NCBI GenBank assembly: GCA_002702655.1
Contig: PABB01000018.1
Coordinates: 124,001-188,000 of the forward strand
Source: Planctomycetaceae bacterium
Lineage (GTDB): Bacteria; Planctomycetota; Planctomycetia; Pirellulales; Lacipirellulaceae
DNA length: 64,000 nucleotides
Direction of reading: 5' to 3'
The translations under genes and the position numbers were made by a program. Shown here piece after piece: positions 35,317 through 43,866 of this stretch (its first letter is position 1; each line of letters opens with the position of its first letter). Under the pieces are notes generated by a model. That model was not told the DNA's origin and did not search any database. It saw nothing but the letters and a program-made list of their open reading frames with translations.

Positions 35317-36692
35317 TCGACCTGCCCGCTGATTGCCCGCTGCCGGTCGACGGCTTTCCGGCGGACTTCATCTGGGGCGCTGCGACCTCGGCCTATCAGA
35401 TCGAAGGCGCGCCAACTGCCGACGGCGCAGGGCTGAGTATCTGGGACGTGTTCGCCGCCACGCCCGGTAACATTGCTGACGGGACCGACGGCCGCGTCGC
35501 TTGCGATCACTACCACCGCTACCGCGAGGACGTTGCGCTGCTGAAGGCGTTAAGCGTGGGGGCGTACCGGTTCAGCATCGCCTGGACGCGCGTGCTGCCG
35601 GCCGGCGTCGGCGCGGTGAATTCCGCGGGGCTCGATTTCTACGACCGATTGGTCGACGAGTTGCTCGCCGCGGGGATCCAGCCTTACGCGACGCTTTATC
35701 ACTGGGATCTGCCGTGGGAGCTGGAAACGCGCGGCGGCTGGCTCAATCCGGATATTGCCAGTTGGTTCGCCGAATACGCCGCGGCGACGGCCGATCGGCT
35801 GGGGGACCGCGTGCGGCATTGGTTCACGCTCAACGAGCCGTGGGTCGTGTCCGATCCCGGCCACCTGCGCGGCGTGTTGGCGCCGGGGCGACACGATTTG
35901 GGTTCGGCGCGGGCGGCGGCCAACAACCTGATTCGCGCCCACGGCAGTTCTCTGGCGGCGCTGCGCAGCTGCGGCGATTTCGAAGTGGGGCTGGCGGTGA
36001 ACCTGACGCCGCAACACCCGGCGACCGAGTCCGCAGCCGATCGCGAGGCGGCGGCGCTGAATCACGCCTACATCAACGCTCAATTCCTTGATCCGCTGCT
36101 GCGCGGCGAGCACCCGCCGGAGATGCCGCGGGTCTACGGCGCCACGTGGCAACCGCTGTCCGCCGACGACCTGACGGCCGCGAGCGCGCCGATCGATTTC
36201 ATCGGCGTGAATTACTACCTGCGGGAGATTGTCACGGCCGACCCGTCAGCCGGGCCGTTTCCCTGGCGGACCGGCCCGACCCCGGGCGCGGCGACGACCG
36301 CCATGGGGTGGGAGATCTACCCGGCCGGGTTGCGCGAGATTCTGCTGTGGCTGCGCGAGCGGTACGGCGATCGACCGCTGCTGATCACCGAAAACGGCGC
36401 CGCGTTCGACGATCCGCCGCCCGAGGGCCGCTCGCTCGTCGATCGTCCGCGCATCGACTATCTGCACGCGCACCTCACGGCCGCACAGGCCGCCATCGCC
36501 GCGGGCGTGGATCTCCGCGGTTACTTTCTGTGGTCGCTGCTGGACAACTTCGAGTGGCAATGCGGTTACGCAAAGCGGTTTGGCATCGTCCATGTCGACC
36601 TGCCGACGGGCGAGCGGACGCCCAAGGCCAGCGCCGCGTGGTATGGCCGGCAGATTGAAACGGCCCGCGGCCGATCAATCGCCCCGCAGTAA
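35313..36692 (+). CDS. GH1 beta-glucosidase
   Basis: This 459-residue cytoplasmic enzyme is a complete GH1 (alpha/beta)8-barrel glucosidase. It has the N-terminal signature FIWGAATSAYQIEGA, the acid/base in FTLNEPW (Glu175) and the nucleophile in LLITENGAAFDD (Glu360). YHWDLPWELE and FLWSLLDNFEWQCGYAKRFGIVHVD are also typical. The GTG start overlaps the stop of the GH94 gene (GTGA), so the two are translationally coupled. It probably splits sophorose or short oligosaccharides left by the phosphorylase to glucose. In the comparable Listeria locus this job is done by a GH3 enzyme. Confidence 0.93.
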   Translation: MIDLPADCPLPVDGFPADFIWGAATSAYQIEGAPTADGAGLSIWDVFAATPGNIADGTDGRVACDHYHRYREDVALLKALSVGAYRFSIAWTRVLPAGVGAVNSAGLDFYDRLVDELLAAGIQPYATLYHWDLPWELETRGGWLNPDIASWFAEYAAATADRLGDRVRHWFTLNEPWVVSDPGHLRGVLAPGRHDLGSARAAANNLIRAHGSSLAALRSCGDFEVGLAVNLTPQHPATESAADREAAALNHAYINAQFLDPLLRGEHPPEMPRVYGATWQPLSADDLTAASAPIDFIGVNYYLREIVTADPSAGPFPWRTGPTPGAATTAMGWEIYPAGLREILLWLRERYGDRPLLITENGAAFDDPPPEGRSLVDRPRIDYLHAHLTAAQAAIAAGVDLRGYFLWSLLDNFEWQCGYAKRFGIVHVDLPTGERTPKASAAWYGRQIETARGRSIAPQ

Positions 36693-36773
36693 GCCAGTCG
36701 GCACGGCAAGCCGCGTCGTTTGTCTCGCTAGAACTGCGGCGGTTGATCGACCACGACGGCCCAACCGCCTCGA

Positions 36774-37919
36774 TCAATACGCGCTGGCGTCGATCGTTTC
36801 CGCGCCGGCCCGGGTCCCCAGGGCATTGAAGACGGCCAGATCGACGTCGAACGAAATCAGATGCACCGATGCGTCGGCGAACGTGGAGTTGACGCCGGCC
36901 GAGTGCGCGGAGCCGAAGAACATCACGTCCTGGTCGTCGCCGGAACAGTACTTCGAGAGGTTCGTGTTGGAACTGTAGCAGATGCCGGTGTCGTCGTCAG
37001 GCAGCGGCGGAAAGCCGGTGAAGCGAATCACGTCGGGATCCCAACCGTCGCTCCAGCCGCGATCGTCCGACACATTCTGACCGCCAAGGTACCGATCGCT
37101 GCGGACGAGCTTCTCGCTGACGACCATCGTGTTGCTGGTGCCGTCCTCGATCTGGGCCATCTTGGTGGCGGTTGGAACGCCGTTGACCAGTTGGCCCCGG
37201 GCCGGTTGCGCGGCCGTTGCGGGCGAGCAGGCGCCAGCTGGGTTGCAGCCCCGCACTCGGTAGGGGGTGCGGACAATCACGCCGTCGTACACGCCGTTGT
37301 CGTTGGCCGGTCCGCCGCGACCGCCGTTGTTGCACCAGTAGGCTCGCAGCCCGTAGGTGCCGGACAGGCCCTTGAACGGCAACATGTCGTTGATCGTGTA
37401 AGGCCAGGGTTCCTCGGGGCCGTTCTTCGGACACCGGAACGTATAAGGCTGCGCCGCGGCGTAGTCCATCAACGCTCGCCCGCTGGGCGAAATTGTCGGC
37501 GCTCGCCGCGAGGGGCAGAAATAGCCTTCGATGAGCACCTCGGACAGTTGAGCCGTCTTGGTGATCGCCTGCACGTTCTCCTGCTCCAGGTAGGGCAGCA
37601 GTTGGAACGCCCAGCTCAAACCTTGCTTGTTGGGGCCGTTGGGGCGCCCGGGATTGCTTAGCCCGCCCGTCATGTAGTCTTCGACGCTGACGCCGTTGGA
37701 CTCGCCGCCCGTGGGAAACACCTTGTAGGTCGACACATGGTTTTGCATGGCGATGCCGACCTGCCGCAGTTGATTGGAGCATTGAGTTCGCCGCGCCGCT
37801 TCGCGGGCCGCTTGGATCGCCGGCAACAACAGCGCGACCAGCACGCCAATGATGGCAATCACAACCAGCAGCTCAACGAGCGTGAAGGCCCGCATCCGAT
37901 GGCGTTTGGAATTCAACAT
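36774..37919 (-). CDS. DUF1559 pseudopilin-like protein
   Basis: The 381-residue protein begins with a prepilin leader ([20 protein letters not shown]..., cleaved before the Phe) and continues with the DUF1559 body. Seen are [60 protein letters not shown] and the C-terminal [22 protein letters not shown], where the usual DG is DA. ATG 37919 has GGAGGA 10 bases upstream on the minus strand. It converges on the GH1 gene and has no lipoprotein partner next to it, unlike the other two DUF1559 genes in the window. Confidence 0.87.
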   Translation of the reverse strand: MLNSKRHRMRAFTLVELLVVIAIIGVLVALLLPAIQAAREAARRTQCSNQLRQVGIAMQNHVSTYKVFPTGGESNGVSVEDYMTGGLSNPGRPNGPNKQGLSWAFQLLPYLEQENVQAITKTAQLSEVLIEGYFCPSRRAPTISPSGRALMDYAAAQPYTFRCPKNGPEEPWPYTINDMLPFKGLSGTYGLRAYWCNNGGRGGPANDNGVYDGVIVRTPYRVRGCNPAGACSPATAAQPARGQLVNGVPTATKMAQIEDGTSNTMVVSEKLVRSDRYLGGQNVSDDRGWSDGWDPDVIRFTGFPPLPDDDTGICYSSNTNLSKYCSGDDQDVMFFGSAHSAGVNSTFADASVHLISFDVDLAVFNALGTRAGAETIDASAY

Positions 37920-38078
37920 GACAACAAGTTCCTCCAATTGTCAGAGCACACCGCATCTGACCGATGACACGCAGGTGCGGGGCGCAGCGGGCGCTGAGCC
38001 CCGCAACGGGTCGGTTGTCGTAGAATCAACTTTGCGAAAGCGGACGCGGCCATCTGCACCGCGACGCGCTCGCCGCGG

Positions 38079-39635
38079 CTAAGCGCGACGGCGACGCAGA
38101 ACTGCGGCTGCCATGCCGCATGCCGCCAGGGCCAGCGTCGTCGGTTCCGGAACGGAGCCCGCCGCGGGCGCCTCGGTTCCATAATTGCTTTGCCAGTCGG
38201 CCAGGTCGCCGGCGTCGTACGTGCCGGGGAAGCCGGCTTGCCAGACCAGGAAATCCTGCCCGTCCACATCGTCGTCGCCGTCAAAGTCGCCGGGCGTGCC
38301 GGTGGTGGCGAGGGTCAACTCAAAATCGTCAAACATGCCCGACTGCGGATTGGTGGTCAGCACGCCGTCGTTGAAAATCGCGCTGACCCGGACGTCGACG
38401 GTCCCGGCGGGAGCCGTGGCGGACACCGAGTGCTGGTACCAGTTTGTATCGTTGGGGTTGCCGCCGGCCTGCGTCGTGCGGTCGGCCTTGATGTCGATCT
38501 CCGCGGGCGTGCCGATCACGACTCCCGAGCCGTCGAGAAACGCCAGTTCGAACTTAATCTCGGTCGGCGAGGGTTGCCCGTCGCCAGGGCCGCCCGCCAG
38601 CGTGTCCTGCCCGCCGGGGAAGTTCGCCTCGAACAGCGACCATCCGCTGAAGGTGTACTCGCCGCCCGCGACGCCTTCGACAGTTTGCGAGACCGAGCCG
38701 CTCACGGGCGTTTCCAATTCGCCAAAGAACGAACTGAACCATAGTCCGCGAACGCCGCTATGCACCGCATTGGCAAATGTGGCGGTCCGCACGACTTCTT
38801 CATTCATGGGGTTGCCCGGATCGTCGTTCACAACCGTCCAGCCGTCGAAGCCGACGGACGGATTTTCGTCCAACGTGGGATTCAAGAGCAACTCAGTGGA
38901 CGGATCGCTGGTCGCGGTCACGGAAAACGTGTCGTAAAACATCGACTGAGCCGGACCGATGTTCCACACCATATCGTACGCCGCGGCGGTCACGCGGGCC
39001 TGAGTTGCCCCAGACGGAGCCGTTTGCGTGATCAGGTGTTGGTAGTAGGCGTTGTCGTTGGGGTCGGGAAAACCAATCTGAGCAATGCGGTCGGCTTCCA
39101 CGTCGAGGGTGAACGGCGAGCCGATGATATTGTCCGACGCGTCCAGAAATTCCAGGGACATTTGAGTGACTGTCGGCGATGCCACCGCGCCCAGCGGGCC
39201 GTCGCTCCCCAACGTCTCGACGCCGCCGCCGTAGTTCACCTCGAACCGCGAGTAACCGGAGAACGTGTACTCCTGGCCCGCAGAAATGGGGACGGTCTGA
39301 ATTAGCTCGGCATTCGTCAGATTGTCGGGGCCGGCCGTCTGCCCGCCGGCGAAAGGACGGAGCCAAAGATGACGCGTGGGCGACTGCGCAGCGGTCGACG
39401 TGCCCAGTTCCGCGGTGTTCAAGATCGTCGCCGATCCGGTGACGAACTCATTGAGCGTCCAACTGGGGACCTCGCCCCCCGACGGTTCGAAACCGCCGTT
39501 GAGCAGCAAATTCTGAGCGTTTGCCGGAGCGATGCTCACGGCCAGGGCCAACACGGTTGCGGCGCCGAAAGCAATGCGACGGCGGCCAAACGAAGAGACA
39601 ATCGCGTCGCAATCTCGAAGCAGGTTCATTCTCAT
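38079..39635 (-). CDS. PEP-CTERM exported protein with two similar beta domains and a dockerin-like segment
   Basis: This 518-residue protein has a signal peptide (IAFGAATVLALAVSIAPANAQ). Two related domains follow (about 32-250 and 255-450), each with an N/G-rich start, a TxSxQTVxxxxGxEYTFSGxSxFExN strand and an SxMFxDxF strand near the end. They resemble carbohydrate-binding jelly rolls. A dockerin-like loop (DFDGDDDVDGQDFLVWQ) precedes the PEP-CTERM tail (VPEPTTLALAACGMAAAVLRRRRA). The start at 39635 has GAGGG upstream. It is divergent from a similar but smaller gene at 40449. Confidence 0.83.
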   Translation of the reverse strand: MRMNLLRDCDAIVSSFGRRRIAFGAATVLALAVSIAPANAQNLLLNGGFEPSGGEVPSWTLNEFVTGSATILNTAELGTSTAAQSPTRHLWLRPFAGGQTAGPDNLTNAELIQTVPISAGQEYTFSGYSRFEVNYGGGVETLGSDGPLGAVASPTVTQMSLEFLDASDNIIGSPFTLDVEADRIAQIGFPDPNDNAYYQHLITQTAPSGATQARVTAAAYDMVWNIGPAQSMFYDTFSVTATSDPSTELLLNPTLDENPSVGFDGWTVVNDDPGNPMNEEVVRTATFANAVHSGVRGLWFSSFFGELETPVSGSVSQTVEGVAGGEYTFSGWSLFEANFPGGQDTLAGGPGDGQPSPTEIKFELAFLDGSGVVIGTPAEIDIKADRTTQAGGNPNDTNWYQHSVSATAPAGTVDVRVSAIFNDGVLTTNPQSGMFDDFELTLATTGTPGDFDGDDDVDGQDFLVWQAGFPGTYDAGDLADWQSNYGTEAPAAGSVPEPTTLALAACGMAAAVLRRRRA

Positions 39636-40043
39636 GGCGAATCCACCCTCTGTCTTTGGATGAGCAAACTTCACAGGCGCGTCGCTGCGGGCGACGAAAA
39701 ACTGTGCCGCGTAGGCCGAATCCGAGTCGGCACTACGCCGCACAGGTGCAAAGCGCAACAACTTCAGCTGCCCCCAGTTGAAGATGCGCGCTCGGCTTGG
39801 ACTTCATTCTCCGAACGGTCTGCAGCGGCGCGTTGCGGCAGGTCTCACGAACCACCGTCGCGCGGCGCTGATGAGATCATTCTCGCGGCCGGGCTTCCGT
39901 CGGTCGCGCTCAGCAACCTTAGACGCTACCACGAATGGCAATGAACTACGAATTAGTCAGTTTGACAAGCTTTTGACGGCCCCGCGGCGATCGTCGCGCG
40001 CAGCTCAGTCGTCCAAGCTCATTGTACGAGTCGGGACCGATAT

Positions 40044-40057
40044 TGCAAGCGCTTTCT
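40044..40057. promoter_or_regulatory. LacI-type operator-like site
   Basis: TGCAAGCGCTTTCT has the AAGCGCTT core typical of LacI/CcpA-family operators. It lies in the middle of the divergent control region, about 400 bases from either gene. Confidence 0.4.
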
Positions 40058-40286
40058 TATCGAGGAAAGTCGGTTGTTCCCCAAATCACGCCGGACGCAA
40101 AGCGAGCGCCTCGGCTGCCGCTGGAGATGGGCTGGGCTCCGTACGCGGCGACGCGGCGGGCGGCGAAGCTGCTTGAACGCGGCACATTCAGGCCATCACG
40201 GCCTACCTCTCACGCCGGAAGAAGATCGTCTCCTCTGGCCTCGCTGAGTTTCAACGGCGATGCCTGGGCGTTTTTGGGGAAAATGC

Positions 40287-40315
40287 TTGATCTGGGATGA
40301 AAGGGCCACTAGCAT
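40287..40315 (+). promoter_or_regulatory. Promoter of the 40449 PEP-CTERM gene
   Basis: TTGATC (40287-40292), 17-base spacer, TAGCAT (40310-40315). The operator-like palindrome at 40324-40337 begins 9 bases after the -10 and would cover the start site, the same plan as at 27402-27449. Confidence 0.5.
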
Positions 40316-40323
40316 CGCGATTG

Positions 40324-40337
40324 TGAGAGCGCTTTCA
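40324..40337. promoter_or_regulatory. LacI-family operator-like palindrome
   Basis: TGAGAGCGCTTTCA is palindromic except at one base pair and shares TGA-AGCGCT--TCA with the operator at 27436-27449. It overlaps the inferred start site of the PEP-CTERM gene. Confidence 0.55.
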
Positions 40338-40448
40338 TAGCTTCGCCTCGCGGGGGTGCGTGCTCCCGCAACTTTTCTCATCCCGGGCAAAGCCAAGCTT
40401 ACCCGGGCTTCTCGTGAACGACCTCGCAGGTCGGAGGGAGGGTTTCTC

Positions 40449-41108
40449 ATGAAGCGATTCCTAATCGGAGCGTGCTGCGCCGCGCTCGTGGCGGCCGCCA
40501 GTCAGGCAACCGCTCAGAATTTGCTGGATGACGGCGGTTTTGAGTTGGCCACGGGCAATTCATCAACCAGTAACAGCAACTGGGTGCTCACGGCCGATAC
40601 GCCGGACGGCACGAATCTCTCCGCACAATTCCAGGACGCGCCCTGGGCCAGCAACCCGTTGGGCGTGGCGGGCATTGGCCTGTGGTTCAAAGCGTTTGAA
40701 GGCCAACAAGCCACTGGCGACCCAGCCGCCAACGCGACGCTCGAACAGACCGTGGCCGCCGGGCCGGGGACCTACAACCTCAGCTTCTACGTGCGCCACG
40801 AAACCAACTTTACGGCCGACTCGGCCAGCGTCGTTCTCTCCAGCGACGCCGGCGATGTGGCGACGTTTGACCTGCTCGCCACGGCCAACGATGGGGCCTA
40901 CAACCAGTATTCGATCAATGGATTTCTGGCCAGCGCCGGCACGACGTCTCTGACCGTGCAGGCCGTCATGGTCAACGGCATCGACGCCCAGGCGAACCCA
41001 CAATCGATGATGCTTGATGATTTCTTCCTGGCCGTCCCCGAGCCGGGCGCCGTCGCGCTGGCCGGACTGGCGCTGGCCGGCGTCGCCGCGGCGCGCCGTC
41101 GTCGATAA
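40449..41108 (+). CDS. Small PEP-CTERM exported protein
   Basis: This 219-residue protein has a signal peptide (FLIGACCAALVAAASQATAQ), a single beta-rich domain and a PEP-CTERM tail. The domain begins NLLDDGGFELATG and contains TLEQTVAAGPGTYNLSFYVRHETNF and QSMMLDDFFLAV. The tail is VPEPGAVALAGLALAGVAAARRRR. The domain looks like one unit of the two-domain protein divergently encoded at 38079. GGAGGG eight bases upstream supports ATG 40449. A strong terminator follows. Expression is probably governed by the operator-like site overlapping its promoter. Confidence 0.85.
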   Translation: MKRFLIGACCAALVAAASQATAQNLLDDGGFELATGNSSTSNSNWVLTADTPDGTNLSAQFQDAPWASNPLGVAGIGLWFKAFEGQQATGDPAANATLEQTVAAGPGTYNLSFYVRHETNFTADSASVVLSSDAGDVATFDLLATANDGAYNQYSINGFLASAGTTSLTVQAVMVNGIDAQANPQSMMLDDFFLAVPEPGAVALAGLALAGVAAARRRR

Positions 41109-41156
41109 TTTGCCGTGCTGTCGTTTGGGGGCAAACGGCGGCATCTAGGCTGATGA

Positions 41157-41191
41157 AGGGGGAGCGTCCGCCTGCGACGCTCCCCCTTTTT
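41157..41191 (+). terminator. Intrinsic terminator after the 40449 gene
   Basis: A perfect 12-base stem (agggggagcgtc/gacgctccccct) with a 7-base loop runs into TTTTT (41187-41191). Confidence 0.9.
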
Positions 41192-41376
41192 GCTGCGCGA
41201 AGCGGCGCCAATGCGGCGAAACGGCCACGCGCGTCGGCGCTCGCGGACCAACGGCAGACTTTCTCCACAAGACCGGCGCCCCGGAGGCGAATCACCTGCT
41301 AGGTGCGTCGACCGTCTGGGGGATCGCGTTGGTCCCGTGGCGACGCGATCAGCAGACCTCAGCGGAGTACTCTACC

Positions 41377-42057
41377 ATGGCCACTCTCACATTCCCCTTG
41401 CGCCGCGCTATTCTGGCGGGTGCGGCGATCGCGGCAATCGCCGTCAGCGGAGTTGCCCAGGCCCAACAAGAGTCCGCCGGCACGTCGTTGGCCAAAGCCA
41501 ATCTGATTCGTATTGATCATCCCGGCGCCGGTCGCCCGATGGTCGACGTGGCCCTGCCGGCCGGCATGTTCGACGATGTGCGCGGCCTCATCGATGCGGC
41601 GCTGACCGGCGTGCTCGAGGCGCTGCAGTCGGATGCCGACGGCGGGCCGCCAGCCCAATTCGCGGCCCAGCACGTGGCCGCCGTGCGCGAGGTGACGGGC
41701 ATTCTGGAAGGCGCGATCGAAGACGTGCACATCCAGGTCTACGGCGAAGCGGCGGGCGGCGACGCGGGCGCCATTGCCGACTATTACGCGGGCAAGTTGT
41801 CCTCGGTCGGTTGGGACCAGGTGGTTCGAGCGCGCGACGGCGACGAATCGGCGGCCGTGTTTCTGTTGCGTCAGGACGGCGCCGTCCGCGGCGTCTTTGT
41901 CGTCGCTGGCGAAGACGGCCACACGGCCCTGGTCAACGCCGCATGCGACATCTCGCCGCAACGGTTGAAGGACCTCACCCGCCGGGTGACCAAGCTGTGG
42001 TTGGAGTTGGGCGGTCGCGGCCAATTGCAGCAGGCGATCGAGCATATGCCCCATTGA
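41377..42057 (+). CDS. Exported DUF4252-like protein
   Basis: The 226-residue protein has a signal peptide (AILAGAAIAAIAVSGVAQAQ). The mature region, with IEDVHIQVYGEAAGG, IADYYAGKLSSVGWDQVVRARDGDESAAVFLL and VRGVFVVAGEDGHTALVNAACDISPQRLKDL, follows the DUF4252 pattern (a small exported domain of unknown function often controlled by extracytoplasmic sigma factors). I chose ATG 41377 as it starts the signal peptide. No sigma factor is nearby. A strong terminator lies 160 bases downstream. Confidence 0.65.
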   Translation: MATLTFPLRRAILAGAAIAAIAVSGVAQAQQESAGTSLAKANLIRIDHPGAGRPMVDVALPAGMFDDVRGLIDAALTGVLEALQSDADGGPPAQFAAQHVAAVREVTGILEGAIEDVHIQVYGEAAGGDAGAIADYYAGKLSSVGWDQVVRARDGDESAAVFLLRQDGAVRGVFVVAGEDGHTALVNAACDISPQRLKDLTRRVTKLWLELGGRGQLQQAIEHMPH

Positions 42058-42219
42058 CGCAGCGCTGGTCAAGAAACTCTAGCACGCCACGCCTATGGAT
42101 CCTTGCGCGGCCAACGAGCCTCCGATGTTTCTGGCTGATAGCTGACAGCCCTGCCTGAGTGCATTGACGGCTCAAACGTCTCTAGTTGCTTGCTCCGGCA
42201 GGCAGCCTCTGATAGAAGT

Positions 42220-42267
42220 AGCCCGTGCCCGCCGCGTCTTGCGACGCGGCGGCGCGGGCTGCTTTTT
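42220..42267 (+). terminator. Strong GC hairpin with T-tract
   Basis: The stem of about 18 pairs (42220-42238 with 42243-42260, loop ttgc) is followed by GC and TTTTT (42263-42267). It ends the transcript of the DUF4252-like gene. It also lies only 32 bases before the next ATG, so it could attenuate entry into the BNR/MoaD pair. Confidence 0.88.
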
Positions 42268-42298
42268 ATCCAATCACGTAAGTCGCGAGATTCCTGCC

Positions 42299-43411
42299 AT
42301 GAGCGGCGTGCGAGTGCTGATCGGAACGCGCAAGGGCGCGTTTGTCGCGACGTCTGACGCGGGTCGCACCAAGTGGGACATTGCCGGCCCCCACTTCGCG
42401 GGGTGGGAGGTGTACCACGTGAAGGGTTCGCCGGCCGACCCCGACCGCATCTACGCGTCGCAATCCAGCGCGTGGTTCGGCCAGGTGGTTCAGCGGTCTG
42501 ACGACGGCGGACGCACTTGGGATGCCGTGGGCAACGAGTTTGCCTACGAGGGCGATCCCGGCACGCACCTGTGGTACGACGGCACCCCCCACCCGTGGGA
42601 GTTCAAGCGGGTGTGGCACCTAGAGCCGACGCGGGAGAATCCCGACGAGGTTTACGCGGGCGTCGAGGACGCCGCGCTGTTCCGCTCGTCCGATGGCGGG
42701 CAAACGTGGAGCGAACTGCCGGGGTTGCGGAGTTGCGAAGGGCCCAAGTGGCAGCCTGGCGCGGGGGGCATGTGTTTGCATACGATCCTGCTCGATCCGA
42801 CGACGCCGGGACGGATCTTTATCGCGATCTCCGCCGCGGGGGCGTTTCGCACCGACGACGGCGGGCAGTCGTTCAAGCCGATCAACCAGGGGCTGCACTC
42901 GCAATACATTCCCGACCCTACGGCCGCGGTTGGCCATTGCGTGCATCGCATCGCCCAGCACCCGGCCCGGCCCGACGTGCTGTTCATGCAGAAGCATTGG
43001 GACGTGATGCGCAGCGACGACGCGGGCGACAACTGGCACAAGGTGAGCGGCAATCTGCCGTCCGACTTTGGCTTTCCGATCGAGGTACACGCTCACGAGC
43101 CGGACACCGTGTACGTGGTGCCGCTCAAGAGCGATCAGGAGCGCTTTCCCGCTGACAGCAAGCTGCGCGTGTTTCGCAGTCGCACGGGCGGCAACGACTG
43201 GGAGCCGCTGACCGCCGGCCTGCCGCAGGAGCACTGCTACGTGAACGTGCTTCGCGACGCCATGGCGGTCGACCAACTCGACGACTGCGGGATCTATTTC
43301 GGCACCACCGGGGGACAGGTGTACTGCTCGCCCGACGGCGGCGACAATTGGGCGCCGATTGCCCGCGATCTGCCGGCGGTTTGCTCGGTCGAAGTGCAGA
43401 CGCTGCCATGA
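42299..43411 (+). CDS. BNR/Asp-box beta-propeller protein (sialidase/sortilin-like fold)
   Basis: This 370-residue protein has no signal peptide and is built of Asp-box repeats: [60 protein letters not shown] and [12 protein letters not shown]. This implies a six- or seven-bladed propeller. It begins [17 protein letters not shown], found in cytoplasmic proteins annotated as exo-alpha-sialidase or WD40/YVTN repeat. The Arg triad of true sialidases is not evident, so hydrolase activity is doubtful. Its stop overlaps the start of a MoaD/ThiS-family gene (ATGA), indicating that the two proteins work together. Confidence 0.8.
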   Translation: MSGVRVLIGTRKGAFVATSDAGRTKWDIAGPHFAGWEVYHVKGSPADPDRIYASQSSAWFGQVVQRSDDGGRTWDAVGNEFAYEGDPGTHLWYDGTPHPWEFKRVWHLEPTRENPDEVYAGVEDAALFRSSDGGQTWSELPGLRSCEGPKWQPGAGGMCLHTILLDPTTPGRIFIAISAAGAFRTDDGGQSFKPINQGLHSQYIPDPTAAVGHCVHRIAQHPARPDVLFMQKHWDVMRSDDAGDNWHKVSGNLPSDFGFPIEVHAHEPDTVYVVPLKSDQERFPADSKLRVFRSRTGGNDWEPLTAGLPQEHCYVNVLRDAMAVDQLDDCGIYFGTTGGQVYCSPDGGDNWAPIARDLPAVCSVEVQTLP

Positions 43412-43704
43412 TTCGCGTCGAATTACCGCTGGCGCTGCGGGAGTTGGCTCGACTGGACGGTGCGTTGTCGCTGGACGTCCCGCAGCCCGCGACGATGCAT
43501 GCCGTGATCGACGCCATCGAGGCGCGGTTCCCCGCGCTGGCCGGCACGATCCGCGATCCCGTGGGTCGGCAGCGTCGCCCGTTTCTGCGTTTTTATGCGT
43601 GCCACGAGGATTGGTCGTCGCTGCCGCTGGACGCCCCGTTGCCGCCGCCGGTGGCCGCGGGCGACGAGCCGCTGCTGATCGTCGGCGCCGTGGCGGGCGG
43701 CTGA
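43408..43704 (+). CDS. MoaD/ThiS-family ubiquitin-like protein
   Basis: This 98-residue protein has the beta-grasp pattern ([13 protein letters not shown], then [29 protein letters not shown], then [10 protein letters not shown]) and ends in Gly-Gly, as needed for adenylation and thiocarboxylation by a MoeB/ThiF-type enzyme. Such proteins donate sulfur in molybdopterin, thiamine or cysteine synthesis or modify proteins. No E1-like enzyme is in the window. The ATG overlaps the upstream stop, coupling it to the BNR-repeat protein. Confidence 0.82.
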   Translation: MIRVELPLALRELARLDGALSLDVPQPATMHAVIDAIEARFPALAGTIRDPVGRQRRPFLRFYACHEDWSSLPLDAPLPPPVAAGDEPLLIVGAVAGG

Positions 43705-43866
43705 CGGCTTGCGGCTGTGTCGGGGCCCGGCGGCCATTCTGGCGGCAAGCTCGCTCCGATGTCTTTTGCAGACCGCGCTGTGCATTGGCTGTACACTGGG
43801 TTCACCAATTGCGGATCGCGCGGCGTGCGATCAGCACCAACCAGGCGAGAAACGGGTGGAACGACA

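Larger units (their letters stand above)
39636..40448. other. Long divergent control region between two PEP-CTERM genes
   Basis: These 813 bases hold no supported gene. They contain two LacI-type operator-like sites (40044-40057 and 40324-40337) and a promoter (40287-40315) for the rightward gene. A GGAGGG ribosome site (40435-40440) precedes ATG 40449. The leftward gene's promoter is not evident. Confidence 0.5.

Noticed and set aside
36774-37919. DUF1559 protein considered as a type IV pilus subunit
   Set aside because: Only the prepilin leader is shared; the body is DUF1559 and no pilus assembly genes lie in the window.
42299-43411. BNR protein considered as an active sialidase
   Set aside because: Asp-boxes are fold markers only; the Arg triad and Tyr/Glu of sialidases are not evident and there is no signal peptide.
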